Shown here one piece after another: positions 1 to 11,845 of a DNA stretch of 64,000 nt (within the stretch, counting starts at the first letter, position 1; every line of letters starts with the position of its first letter). Source of the stretch: Lepidonotus clava (Eukaryota > Annelida > Polychaeta > Phyllodocida > Polynoidae); NCBI GenBank assembly GCA_936440205.1, contig OW387134.1:22608908-22672907 (forward strand). Direction: 5' to 3'. Both the position numbers and the translations under genes were made by a program. Below the pieces are notes generated by a model that did no database searches, was not told the origin of the DNA, and saw only the letters and a program-made list of their open reading frames with translations.

Positions 1-466
1 CATCTCGGAGTGATGACTTTTTTGAATGACGGTTGTTGGTACGACTAGAGGCGTCTACTGAACCGTCAAATGACGGTATCTCAGTAAACATGTTGCCAAT
101 TACCTGGAAGAAAACTTAAATCATGACAACTGGCGAAAGACATCAGTGGTTTGATAGTGAATAAAGGTGTTTCCATACCCCAGTAGATCCAGTCGCTGTT
201 GTCAACGAAACTGCTTTACGTCAAGTTCCCCAATATATACCATCCGCTCCTGTAACCCTCGGCGATCAGCACCAAAACCCATGCCTAAGACTATTAGAGG
301 ATGGGGGCAGGTATATGTATTTGGGCTTTCAAATGTCACTTTTGAATAATTCATTGCTTTGTTTGATATGATTTTAAATTAATTGACGTCAATTTACTAT
401 CCATAAACGACTAACAGGATTGCATTCACCAGCTAACAGGATTGTATATATGTATGTATTCCTTAC
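1..466 (-). other. FANCC intron with an unresolved downstream exon
   Basis: This is sequence downstream of FANCC exon 4 in the direction of transcription. A minus-strand acceptor (cttag) at about 285-286 opens a short frame reaching a GTAAAG donor near 220, but the residues it gives do not clearly match the next FANCC segment, so I do not call it an exon. Confidence 0.3.
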
Positions 467-2590
467 CCTTTTAACAGTTTCAACATGGACCTGCTGCTGG
501 GTTACACCAGTTGACCTCAGAAGTAAGTTGGAGTCTGACGCTTCGGAAGAACAGACAGCACTTCTAACCTGAGACTAAAAAAATCAAAAGCAAACAAAGA
601 AATCACATAAGTTCTCTTCTATTTGATGACATGTGCAAAAGAGATTTCCCAAAGTGCAATCCTAAAATCATATTCCCCTGCCACAATTCATCAGGGTAAA
701 AGATATTCAGGAGAACTTTAACATTTTTACACTTACCACAACCCAGGCTTGCGCTCTAGTCTCCACTGCCGTGACTGGATGAGGGACATAGAAAAACAAA
801 ATGCAAGCCATGAGGGCCTGGTATGCCTTCGGGTGGCACATGACTCCTGGTATTGCAGTGAGACGTCCTAGAAGTTGTCCAACTTGAGGAAGCTCCTGAA
901 CCGATTCATCGATGGACCCCTAGATAGGGAAATGATATCAAAACAAAGTTAACTCATTTTGACTATTAAGCCATCTGTCCAGCCTAAATTGACAATGCAC
1001 TCATTCCTGATGTATATTTTTAGCCTGACGTTCTTTACATCATGTGTTAAATGTTTACTAAAAGGGAATAGTCCAAAAATTGGAGCTCATGTTATTCAAT
1101 TGGTCTTAATCTCAAGAATTATATTTGTGCATGTACTCTTAATTATATACTTACAATTTCTGTAAGTGCAGTCTTCAGGTTTTCTAAGAAGTGCACAATC
1201 TCTCCGCATTTTGAGGACTGTTCCAACAACAATGTAACCGACAGGAACTGCTGCTGCCAATCAACCACTATCTGCAACCAGGACTGCAACTCCTGGAGTA
1301 GCATGCTTTTTGAGCTTGTACCTGATTGAAGAAAACATGCAAAAACCGTTAGAGATCTTCATATTTAAAGTGTATTAAAGATGTTGTTCAGGCTGATCGA
1401 AAAATAATTTAGTATAATTTCAATTCTTCAATTTCTTGTATCTGTCCGTGTTTTCAACATATTTTATTTGGGAAATATGTAACTTATTTATTTACAATTT
1501 CCTTATCTTCCAGTAACTAATAATTTGGGGAAAGAAACTGAAACCCTATAAAAAAAAAAAAGGCAGAGATGTTAGTAATAGTATTGCAAAATTAATAAAA
1601 AAATATCTGATTGTCTGGTATCAGTGGTGGCTGAAATGACATGCACTCCGACAAACAGGTAGAGATAAAAAAAATTAGTTGTCAACCTGATTACATTGCC
1701 CCTACCGTAGGGGCCAAGTATGTAGGTTGACAACTACTTTTTCTTTAGATGGAATATCCATCTACGACTCTGGTATGGGGATGTAGTGCACTCCATAGAT
1801 AAACTGGTAAAAAACATTGAGTTCTGGGAAGGTGAGGACCCTTTCTGCCAAAGAGGAAGCCATGTTGGAACTCAAGGGCGGATCCAGAGGGGGGGCGCAG
1901 GGGTGCGCACCCATCCCTTTTTTTGGATTTTTTTTATATTTTCCTTATGTAAAACTCGGCAAAAAAGCAATTAAGGAAAAATTGTTCCAATAGCACAACA
2001 ACCCCCAGCCCCCAGCCCCACCCCCCCGCCCACCCGCCTTTTCAAAATGCTGGATCTGCCACAGTGCCAGTGGCAGTGGAACTAGCCCAAGTTAGTCCAC
2101 TTCCTGAGTTCAAACACTGAATTTGGAGTAAACAGCATGCTGTTCACCACAAAAACAGGTGTGCATGGTATGAAAAACAGTTCTTAATATAGATCTATAG
2201 GTGGGTGTCATTTATGCATGCATTTTGTAATTTGTTGTGTCCCAGAACTGGCAGAAGTTGAGTTCAGTTTGCTCCAGTTTTGAATGGGCAGTTGTAGCAA
2301 GCCCCGAACAGGGTAGGGGCTTGCGGTGCAGGTTACTTTTTTTCAACTCCTATCTGTTTGTAGTACAAGGCAGACTGCTTCTGCTAGAACCAACAAGTAA
2401 ACAGGTTTGGATGTGAGGAGTTTAAACATTATACTTAGGCAGCCAGGGGACCTGTCACCTGACAAATGCCAAATCTGACATTTCTGAACCCGATCGATTT
2501 CTCCGGAACTTCCCTAGATTAGAATAAAATCAAGTCATAAGTTGTTTGTCCTACGGAGTCAAAATAAAACATAGATTACTCACCATTCAT
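467..2590 (-). CDS. FANCC: Fanconi anaemia group C protein, N-terminal part (gene runs off the left edge)
   Basis: Four minus-strand exons join in frame: 2590-2584 (ATG AAT G), 1321-1155, 919-737 and 568-467, each with AG acceptors and GT donors. They give 153 residues. Read against human FANCC from memory, the order of matching segments is right: SWLQIVVDW with FWMQKLSVWD, then IVHFLENLKTALTEI with QFQEFLRKMYEALKEM, then ELPQVGQLLGRL with RFPTIGQLLAKA, then QALMACILFFYV with KILIWCLCCL, then QAWVVVRS with NSWIQGVLSH. In known animals FANCC is a helical subunit of the nuclear Fanconi core complex that supports FANCD2 monoubiquitination during cross-link repair. The start was chosen because the 7-nt coding exon supplies exactly the one base that exon 2 needs, and its ATG is followed by a consensus donor (gtgagt). 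The assignment comes from remembered sequence, not a search. The gene is head to head with RNF11. Confidence 0.72.
1322..2583 (-). other. FANCC first intron
   Basis: This 1.26-kb intron separates the 7-nt coding first exon from exon 2. It holds a short stem-loop (1678-1734, arms gttgtcaacct and aggttgacaac with an inner cccctac/gtagggg pairing) and a GGCGGATCC-ended MITE (1875-2062). I see nothing coding in it. Confidence 0.55.
1875..2062 (-). mobile_element. hAT-like MITE, GGCGGATCC family, copy 1
   Basis: The ends are GGGCGGATCCAG and CTGGATCTGCCAC. The interior (poly-G next to a GC-rich end, then taaaactcggc, gcaattaagga and a C-rich tract before ttcaaaatgctgg) matches the element at 9525-9688 read on the other strand. 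It is non-coding and sits in FANCC intron 1. No clear target duplication could be read. Confidence 0.6.
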
Positions 2591-3240
2591 TGCAATTTGT
2601 TGTCAACTCACGGATATTTTGACAAATCGCGCCAAACAGTTTGAAAGAAAGTGACGCAAATACACAAAATGGCTCACGTGTTATCACCTAATACAAAGTT
2701 AACGGGGCGCGCTAAATTTAGTTTCGAATATGACATATTAAATACTTCTAGCTTAGAAGATAGATTCTATTATATGAAATCATCTTAAATATAAATTTAA
2801 TGGCATACATCTTTTTTTGTTAAGAAACTCTGTGATAACGCCGCAAAATTTCGTTAGTAACAGAGTCGAAACGAAAAGAGGATCTATGCAGTAAATCTGT
2901 ATCAAATAAGTAGTCCCGGTGGAACCTTTTCACCCGAGGAAGATATAAAAGGGCAATGTTTTGAATTTAATATAATGTTTTATTGGTCTATTACTCTTGC
3001 TAAAAATAACTACAAAGATATCTGTTATCTACAGATAAAAGAAATTTAACGCTACCATGAAATGTAATAGTATGGCGAATCATTATTTCCGAACTCTTTC
3101 GTTAAGGAGTACGTGTACAAGTGCGTACAGCGATCAATGTTTTTATTTATCTCGACAGGCACGCATTGTCATTCTCACAGCTCGACTGAAAATGAGCCTT
3201 TACTTCCTTGTATAGTCCAGAAAGTTAAGAGACTTACAGA
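2591..3240. promoter_or_regulatory. Candidate bidirectional FANCC/RNF11 promoter
   Basis: The two start codons face away from each other across this interval. It contains GCGCCAAA at 2629-2636, which on the minus strand reads TTTGGCGC (an E2F consensus) 39 bp upstream of the FANCC ATG. It also holds a CACGTG E-box at 2675-2680 next to AAAATGGC, TGACGCAA at 2652-2659 and a GGGCGCGC stretch near 2704. No TATA box is obvious. Transcription start sites cannot be placed from sequence alone. Confidence 0.55.
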
Positions 3241-3351
3241 ATGGGTAACTGCCTGAAATCGCCTACCGCGGATGATATTTCACTACTTCGTGGGAGTGAC
3301 AGTAGTGAAGCAAATGAGTCGTCAACTCTTGGACCTCCTCCGCCATATCAG
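3241..3351 (+). CDS. RNF11: RNF11 exon 1 (acylation signal and PPxY)
   Basis: This exon holds 37 codons ending CAG before gtatga. Gly2 and Cys4 form the N-myristoylation and palmitoylation signal known for RNF11. PPPY at residues 33-36 is the WW-domain ligand. The exon ends in phase 0 at Q37. Confidence 0.97.
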
Positions 3352-6300
3352 GTATGATCGACATTACAGAGCAGCTACTTGATCTCTGGTCATATTTATA
3401 GAATAGCTTCACAAGACTGCTATTCAAACTGTGATCAACGTTGGGTTCTTTATTAAAATGTTACAGTTACATTCTTTATTCAATTATACTGGGCGTTACG
3501 TTGTGGGAAATAACAGAAGTTCAGTACTACAGTAGCGCCATGTTTGTTTACAAGTAGGCCTCGCCTCTGAGAGAGATAGGTGGATCCGAACAAAGCCACA
3601 GCCCAGACACGACTCGCCGTTGTGTGCGTGCAGTCAGCTGTTCAACGACAGCATGGCCGACTTCTTTGTGACAGGAATTGCGATGAACAACATTTGAAAT
3701 CATTATGTGTATGAGAATGTAAATTAATACAATTCTGTGATCTTTTATTTCTAGGGTGTGCTACATTCAGATTTTATAAGGCCAATATCTTTTTTGCTAA
3801 TTTTTTTGCCCTAGCATATTTCTATACCCAAAAATAAATTATGATTTTTTTTTATTACGAGCAAATCTTACAACGTCAGTTCTTCCATGATATTATTTGA
3901 TAGCTGCTATATTTATATTATCCTTTAGGTCTAAAAGCAAATGTAGATAGATCTATATCTCAATATCTGGATTGTACCTTTTGTTGTAAACACACTACTA
4001 GATCACTACCACACAGTTGGTCAATGTTTACATATTTCTAAAATAGTCTAGTTCAATAGACTAGATCTATATTGGATATGATGGCATTATACCATGCCAA
4101 CAAACGGCGAATGACCATAATTCATTTCTTGGTATCTAGTATTGTCTACTTACATCTAGGTCTGTCTTCTTTTGTTTATGGTCTTTAATGAATTATTATT
4201 TTCATTGTTTTTGCTTATTTTTTTACCATTTCATATTTCAAAAAATCGGGAAACGTATTGCTATTTTTTACAACCTAACTTTCTAGATTTGATAAGATGT
4301 AATCTAGGTCATAGATAAAAAATAAAAAAAGGATCTACACATTTTACGTGTTTCCCTTCAATTTATCATGCGAGATTTTGAAGTTAAAAAATATTAAGGC
4401 CAAAAACATGATTTTCTTATATAGGTCTAGATCTAATAGAAATGGACAGATGAGCTAGTTTGCTATAAAATGTTATGTAACCGGGAGAAGCACAAATGAC
4501 CGGACGATGATCAATAAATTCTTTATGGGCACAGCAAAAGGGGCCCTGCATCACTGACACAGCTCTGGTAGTTTATCATTAAAACCTAGTAAGTGAAATG
4601 AAGTATTTCAAATCTTAGATAATCTCTAATACATTTCTATTTCTAATGACTATTTTAATGTAACACTTAATGCGAATCAGGAGTGCGTCCCAGAGAATTT
4701 ATACATTCTGGGCAATAAACAAAAGATTTAACCAAAGAGTATAGACAGACCTGTCTATACTCTTTGGTTAGTAAGTAAGAAGCCGGCCTCACACCTCAGA
4801 GTAGAAGGCACCTTTTGACAAGGCTAGCTGTTGACATGTGAGTAACTGCAATTGATATGTTCGTGTGTAGATTAGAACTAGTAGATTTTTTAAATCATAT
4901 ATTTTTTTCCCAAAACTATTTCCATGAAAAATGTATCTGATCACAAACTAAAGAAAGATAACTACCAAGTCTATAAGCTTGTAGAATTGTTTATCTAGAT
5001 AACTACCAGGCCTATAGACTTGTAGATTTTCGTTTCTTTTGTAGATCCATGAGTATCTAGTTGATACTGTAATTGTTAGAACCACGTGTAGCACGTTTTA
5101 CACAAAGTTTTAGACAATGCTCTTCAGCTATTATGAAAATCATAAGAGACCCAACGCTAACAGACCCAACGCTAGAATCTAAATCAATTTATTTTGATTC
5201 ATATGTCGTCTGTGTACAGGTCAGACCTCATGTCAGTACTTTCACGTTTGCATAATAAGTATAGCATCGATCTTGAAGACAAAAGTCTTTGTATTTTTTA
5301 CGACACTGTCTGACTGGTCTATTGCCCTTTTCCACGTGGTACGTTCTACCAATGCAATTTCCTGAGTGCAGCTGTCGACCCCCACGGGTGCAGATGTCAC
5401 GTTTTAGCGTTACTCACCGCTGACCCAAACAGGGTAACACCAAACGCCAGCTGGGGCTGGGGAGGGAGTTCCGCGACACCCACATCAACAGCAGTTTCAA
5501 CACAATGACAATCAAAATATGATGGACATCCCGCGGCGACCCAGGGGGGACTCACCACGTGCAGATGCTGACGCCCGGGTCCCCGCATTGACTTTCTATT
5601 AGCACCATTAGCATACATGGGGGTAATCATTCAGGATGCAAATGAAGTCGCACGCCACACTTAAATATCATTTGATTTTCCCTATTGTCCTAACTAGTTG
5701 TTTATTGCACATCTAATTGCAGTGGCCAGTGCAGGGGGTTGCATGTATAACTGCACAATTGCTTGTTATTGCGTACTGTGGTTACAGGATATACATGGAG
5801 ATGCTGGTAATACGATATCATGTCATCTTATGTCTGGATGTTCTTGATGGTCGCCATTGTGTGTCATCATATAAGAAGTCATTATGATTCCTGATATCCT
5901 GTCGACCTGTCCTTTAACTGTTGATGGTGGTTTCAAGAATTTAGAGCAAAGGAAAGCATGCGATCTTGGTGAATTGAAGCGCCCTTCATATAAGAAAGAC
6001 TCAACAAGTAAACTTTGGTAGTGATTGATGCGTGTATGGAGTGGCAATTGTATTTTGCTTTGCTCCAAAGCCACCATAAAGTATTAAAAGTCTACCTTTT
6101 CTCACTATGTATTCATTATAATTAAGTATCCTTAAAGAAATATATCAAATATCATATCCTAAATGCACAAACCTTTATTGAAAGTGGCAAAACACAAGTA
6201 TCATATTGAAAATACCCAAAGTTGTCATGTTTGCATTTCATTTAATAACTTATCCCAAAACCAAAATACCAAATAGCAAATACTAAATACCAAATACCAA

Positions 6301-9300
6301 ATACTAAATACCAAATACCAAATACTAAATTTACTATTTGCCATTTAGTATTTACTATTTAGTATTTTGTTTTGGGGAGAGGTTATTAAAACAAATGCAA
6401 GTATGGCCACGTCAAGTATTTTCAATATGATACTTATGTTTTGCCACTTTCAATAAAGGTCAGATTTTGGCTAACTCGGTGTCACGTGACCACCTCTCAA
6501 CCAATCAGATGGCTAGAAAAAACATAATGGCTTTCTGCTGTAATTGGGCATGCCTCTGGGTATGACCAATCAGTATTTTGTTTGGCATATATACTGTAAA
6601 TGGTTTCAATGAATAATCAATTAAAGTTGATATTGCATTTTGTATTTAGGTTTTAGTTATATAAGTGATGGATAAAGGGAATTGCTTAATGTGAATAGAA
6701 GACTTGTGTATATGGTATATGGTATTTAGTTTTTGGGTTTCTGCAATATGCTAATGTAAATATCATTATATGAATTGGGAGCATTTTGTATTTGGTATTT
6801 AGGATGTAGTTTAATGGTAATAACTTTGATGAAGGATATTAAGTATTTCATATCAAGTATGTTATTTTTTGTATCTGGTATTTGCATTTACATTATTAGA
6901 AAAACATATATACAAAAAAGGGGTATTTACAGGTATTTGATATATGTGAATGGTATTAAATGAAAGCAAAAGTGCATATTTTGAGGTATTTGATATATGG
7001 GAATGGTATTAGATGAAAGGAAAATACAATTGCCGCTCTATACACTCATCCTGATTGCCTGTGAATGTGTGTTTAATCCTTACTTCCCGACAAAGAAGAG
7101 ACACCTCGAAACATGACATGATAATTGTCGTTTTGTAATCAAATAGTGTTCTTAGCAGTTTCATACTGTCGGAGACAAATATTAAATAAACTCACAAGAG
7201 TTGAATGTATGGTATTTTACTGTGTTTAATCTTTTGATTTATCTACGTGTATTTATGTATCATGCCCTACATACTGCGAATGAGACTGCTATATAACGAG
7301 GACAGTCAGTGTTGGTTCCTTTCAGGAAAACATATTACTTCCTCGTTTCATTGTCTAACAGTAACAACCTCCATAAAGCATAACGAAATTCGTGTTCAGG
7401 TACCTACCCTGAAATTTTGCGCATTCCCTACTTTGTTCAATGAAGATATCGCAAAAATTGTTAAAATAGAATGGAAATGACCTATTTTACAGAAAATGAC
7501 ACATATTGTACTGGGAAAAGTATTTTTCAACTACACCATTTTATCGATCAAAGCTACCTTAACGCTAGTATTAGTAATTTGTTTCCCTAACTATGCTTTT
7601 CCAGATTTGCTCATGAAATGCCTGGAAGTAGTTGTAAATGAGACAACCTTTTTATTTCATATATTGTACCATTATTACAGGGTGCCCACGCATTATTTAG
7701 ATCTTGTTTTGATTTCTTAAAAGTCGTGGACACCCTGACATAGGTATGGCCATGCTTACTTCTCTTGCGTAGAATTTGATACAATTGTGTGAGACGTGGG
7801 CAGCAAAATTCTTTCTCATATGAAACAATTCGATACAACTGGGTGTTTAAAACTCCCACCTTAGATCTACATGTATATATGTCATTCACAAGGTGGCTAA
7901 TATTTTCTTCATTTGACACCTTGTAGGAATCGGCCCCTGTGTACCACCCGACCCCGAACGTGAGCCGTCAGGCCCACCAGTTGACGGAGGAGGAGCAGAT
8001 CAAGATAGCCAAGAGGCTGGGCCTCATACAACACCTACCGACCGGCGTCTACGATGGCACGGCCAAAAAGGCCAAAGAGTAAGTCTGTCAGAGCTCTATA
8101 TCTCCTGCAACGCCCCTCCCTGGGTGCTTAATTATGTCGCGTAGACTGGTGGTATTCGTTGGGAGGAGTAGATCAGTAGATGGGCGGAGGTGTGGTTAGG
8201 TTCAGCGGGTGTAAACTATATAAACCAGGACGCGGCTTGACGCTGGAATGGGTAAACTTGTGTATGGATAGACGGTTGTCAAAAATGGGGACAAAGCTCA
8301 AGAGTACATAAGAAGGGAGTGGAAAACATAAAAGAATATTTGTTTATTTATTCATTCAAGGAAAACAGTATCTCGGTAGGTTTTAGCGGTTTCATGTTTC
8401 ATTCATGTCATAGATTGGGATATTGAAAATGGTAATACAGAATAAATAAAGTTTTAATATGCCAGGTTCTATTTTGTGAACTCATCGGGTGCACAGATTT
8501 TAGAATTGTGCACATGGGGATTTTCATGTGTGTACATTACCCTAATAAGATATATATTCTGGAAATTGAAACCATGAGGGGGCAGACTTTTCTAAATCGT
8601 GCATCTGGCTGCAGAATCATGCACGACGGGTGCAGGGTGCGCCCTTAATTTCGGACACGGGCTCGATATAATAAGTTCGTTTTTGTTTTTTTTTGAATAA
8701 ATAAAGTGAATTATCGAATATCATAAGTCAGAGCAGTTATCCAAACACACGGTAGGCCAGGTGACCTGAAACTAAGAATGCCTGCACAGATTGCTCCTTC
8801 CCATAGCAGTGTAATGTCAGCAATTTCCATCATAAGAAAAGTGTAGCTTTTATGCTAGTCATCATGGGTTGACCTAAATTTAGAGGGAATCTGCTGCCCC
8901 GGGGAGCCTTGAGGCAGGTCCTTGTAATATGTGAAAATATCGCTTTTCAGCACCGACAAGACTCTAAAAACGAGTCCAGGTGCCACGCGATCTATTTCAG
9001 TGTCCTGGGTCGGTGTCCCATGTTTTGGTTGCCATGGCGACGCCACGTGAATTCGCTAATTAAGCAAAAGGTTCAAGTGAGTGGCAAAGACGGGAGGCGA
9101 CAAGGTTTGCCATAATGAGTCAAACTGTGAGGTCCCTCGTAGATTATAAAGTGGGCTATGAGGTGCCCGGCCAGTCGGGGTCGGAGGTCCCGGGCCTCAC
9201 GTGCGGCGTCCTTATCGCGCCTGGACGCTGGCCGCCGACCAAATCATGAATAATAAACAACAGAGAAAGGAGGTCTCAGTACGAGTGGTTCTTGTGCCAT

Positions 9301-11814
9301 ACGGGCCCGCCAACATATACTTCACAAATTATAGTGGCCAGCATGTTTTAACCTAGTTTACGGAAGTTTTGGAAAATATGTAAACAGTCTGGCCCAGCAG
9401 AGGCAAAATTGTTGTTTGCTAGAAAGGATCGAGTGAGTTCAATGAACCTGTTTTTAGAGAGGTACATATGCAGTGATAAAACTTTTCAATGTAACGATGT
9501 CTAGACCGAGTAAATATGTTTCCCAGTGGCGGATCCAGGATTTTGAAAGGGGGGGGGGTGCTTTTGGAAAAAAATTATCTTTAATTACTTTTGGGCCAAG
9601 TTTTACATTAAAAAAAATGTAGAATTGGCCACACAAAAAAAGGGGGGGGGGAGCGCGCCCCCGTGTCCCCCCCTCTAAATCCGCCACTGTTTCCCATGTA
9701 TTTTGATTATTAACTGTACCTGTCACTGTAATATAAAAAATGATAATAGTGCAGCTGTGGCTGACCATTAAGGAGTGGGGAAATCCCAAAAAAGAAAAGC
9801 ACGTCAGAGATCTTCACCAAATGTTGCCTTGACACTGAAAACAAATAGACCGTTTCTAGAACAGTTTATCAAAACAAGGACATTCACAAGACATATATTT
9901 ATGAATGAGATTCAGCCTAAAAAGTAAAAGGTAATGACGTACTCAGATCTACCGAGACTCAGATACAACTAATAGAATGTTGTTTACTTGCTTTTGGTGA
10001 CAGGAGTTCCTTACTTGCTTATTTGACGGTGGGCGACAGCACACGCCTGCCTATAGCTATTTAATACTCTGTAGCCAATTAATGGTGTAAGGGAGTGAAG
10101 TGTAAAGATGCAGTCAGTGTGCATCTATGTGTAATTCTTAATCATTTGACCTATTGAACAAGGTGGATGAGACGGAGCTTTTGTTTTTTCAAACCACACT
10201 GGAGTTCGATAAATTCTAATATCTTGACCTTGTTTTTCTTATACAATCAGTTATCTCCAATCAGATATCAGATTTGCATAATTATTGATCACTGTAGAAA
10301 CCCAAAGAACAGCCCCCCTATACATTAGTACCCGATTTGTTACTTTTTGCTAATCGGGAGTAATTCAAACAAAACGAAGTTTTAACTTTCGTCACAATGA
10401 ATAGAACAAATAATTTCCTATCAAAGGCTGTTATCTAATTTCTTTTTCAAGTTTCGTTTACAGTTTGCAAGGAAATTTTCATAAAAAACAAACATTATTA
10501 TATCGATGGCCTTTGAATGGAAACGGGTCATTGAAAAAACGTCCCTTTTCCACAGATTCACTCCATTGAACAACAAACCAAACTTTTTCAAATTATTTTT
10601 TTATCTCATCATTTATTTGCCGGAAAACCTATGGAAGGGAACGGTTCTGTTCCCGGATTCTGTTAAGGATTTCAGTATAAATGCTCTGTGTATGAGGGTT
10701 CTTTGTACACTTGGTACCTAGGTTAGCCAAAGTATTGTACAAAATGCATAGGTATTTTCTTTTCCATTTGTCCATATCCTGGAATATTTATGAAATATAT
10801 ATTTGGCGTCCTTGGACTTGACACAAGCGGATTTAAAGGCTATACTGTACTTTTGCCAGGTGGATTCAGTGATAAATCTGTCTGACGGCTAATATGTTAA
10901 TCCCTAATGCTGGGATAAGCCCGAGCTCAGAACCACCAATGCAGCTGAGCACCCAGGGTGGTGGTTTACGTAGGGACTCCGCCTAGATATGTAAACTGAC
11001 CCTGTGTCCCGAGGTTGGCCGCCCCTCTGACACGTGGCTGGGGCGCAGGCCTAGTGCTGAAGGGTCAACATCTCCATATAGGCGTGTCCCCCCAAGTCAC
11101 ACGTGTTTTAGATAGGGGTGACAGACCCACGGTGTTATGAGATTTTCTCTTGGTGAGTTCCACACTGACCTAGAACATGCAAAAAGAATTATTTCGGAAT
11201 TTGTATGGCCCTTATTCCTCAGAAATCGTTCTTTTATTATACAAAATTAACATCTCTTTTTAAGAGTGACCCACTAGAAAAGCAGTTTTATCTCTAAACA
11301 TGTAAGAATGGGATGAGACATGCTTTATTTTCCTTGGCATTATGTAATTCGACACGTTTTGTATTTGGATGAATAGAAACTAAGTGGGAGGTGGCTTTGA
11401 AGTTGAAATAACCTTAAAAGTAATCCGGTTTGTAAGTGGCCAATCCTCAGTGGTTTTGTAAGTTAATGCTCTTACCAACAGGTAATCCTGTACTTCCTAC
11501 CACTTTATCATGTTATGTATACATTAAGGGGAGACCTTGCCCACGTTCTGTGTGTAATTAGAACTGTAGTTCAAATTAGGGATGGTATGAAAAAAGAAGA
11601 TTCATAATAACCTATGGTTTGGGGTGGTGACACAGGAAGTTTGATAATGATTGTCAAACTGGGGTTTTCTCGTGTTAGTGGAAATAGGTCTTCATAATAA
11701 TATTGCAAGTCCTTAATTCAAATCATTTGGGGGAAGTGCATGATAATAACTGTTTCTATAATTATTACATTATTTTTTCATCAGTAAATACGTCGGTTTT
11801 CTTTTCTCGGGGTG

Positions 11815-11845
<31 letters not shown>

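Larger units (their letters stand above)
3352..7926 (+). other. RNF11 intron 1
   Basis: AT-rich, with no coding sequence that I can support. It contains a perfect 20-bp-stem hairpin (4729-4770) and two near-identical neighbours of about 30 bp (4961-4989 and 4998-5030). It also holds a foldback element (6172-6459) and a stretch at about 6700-7020 rich in ggtatttgatatatg-like words. The short open frames in 5.4-6.1 kb and 7.2-7.9 kb have no family features. Confidence 0.8.
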
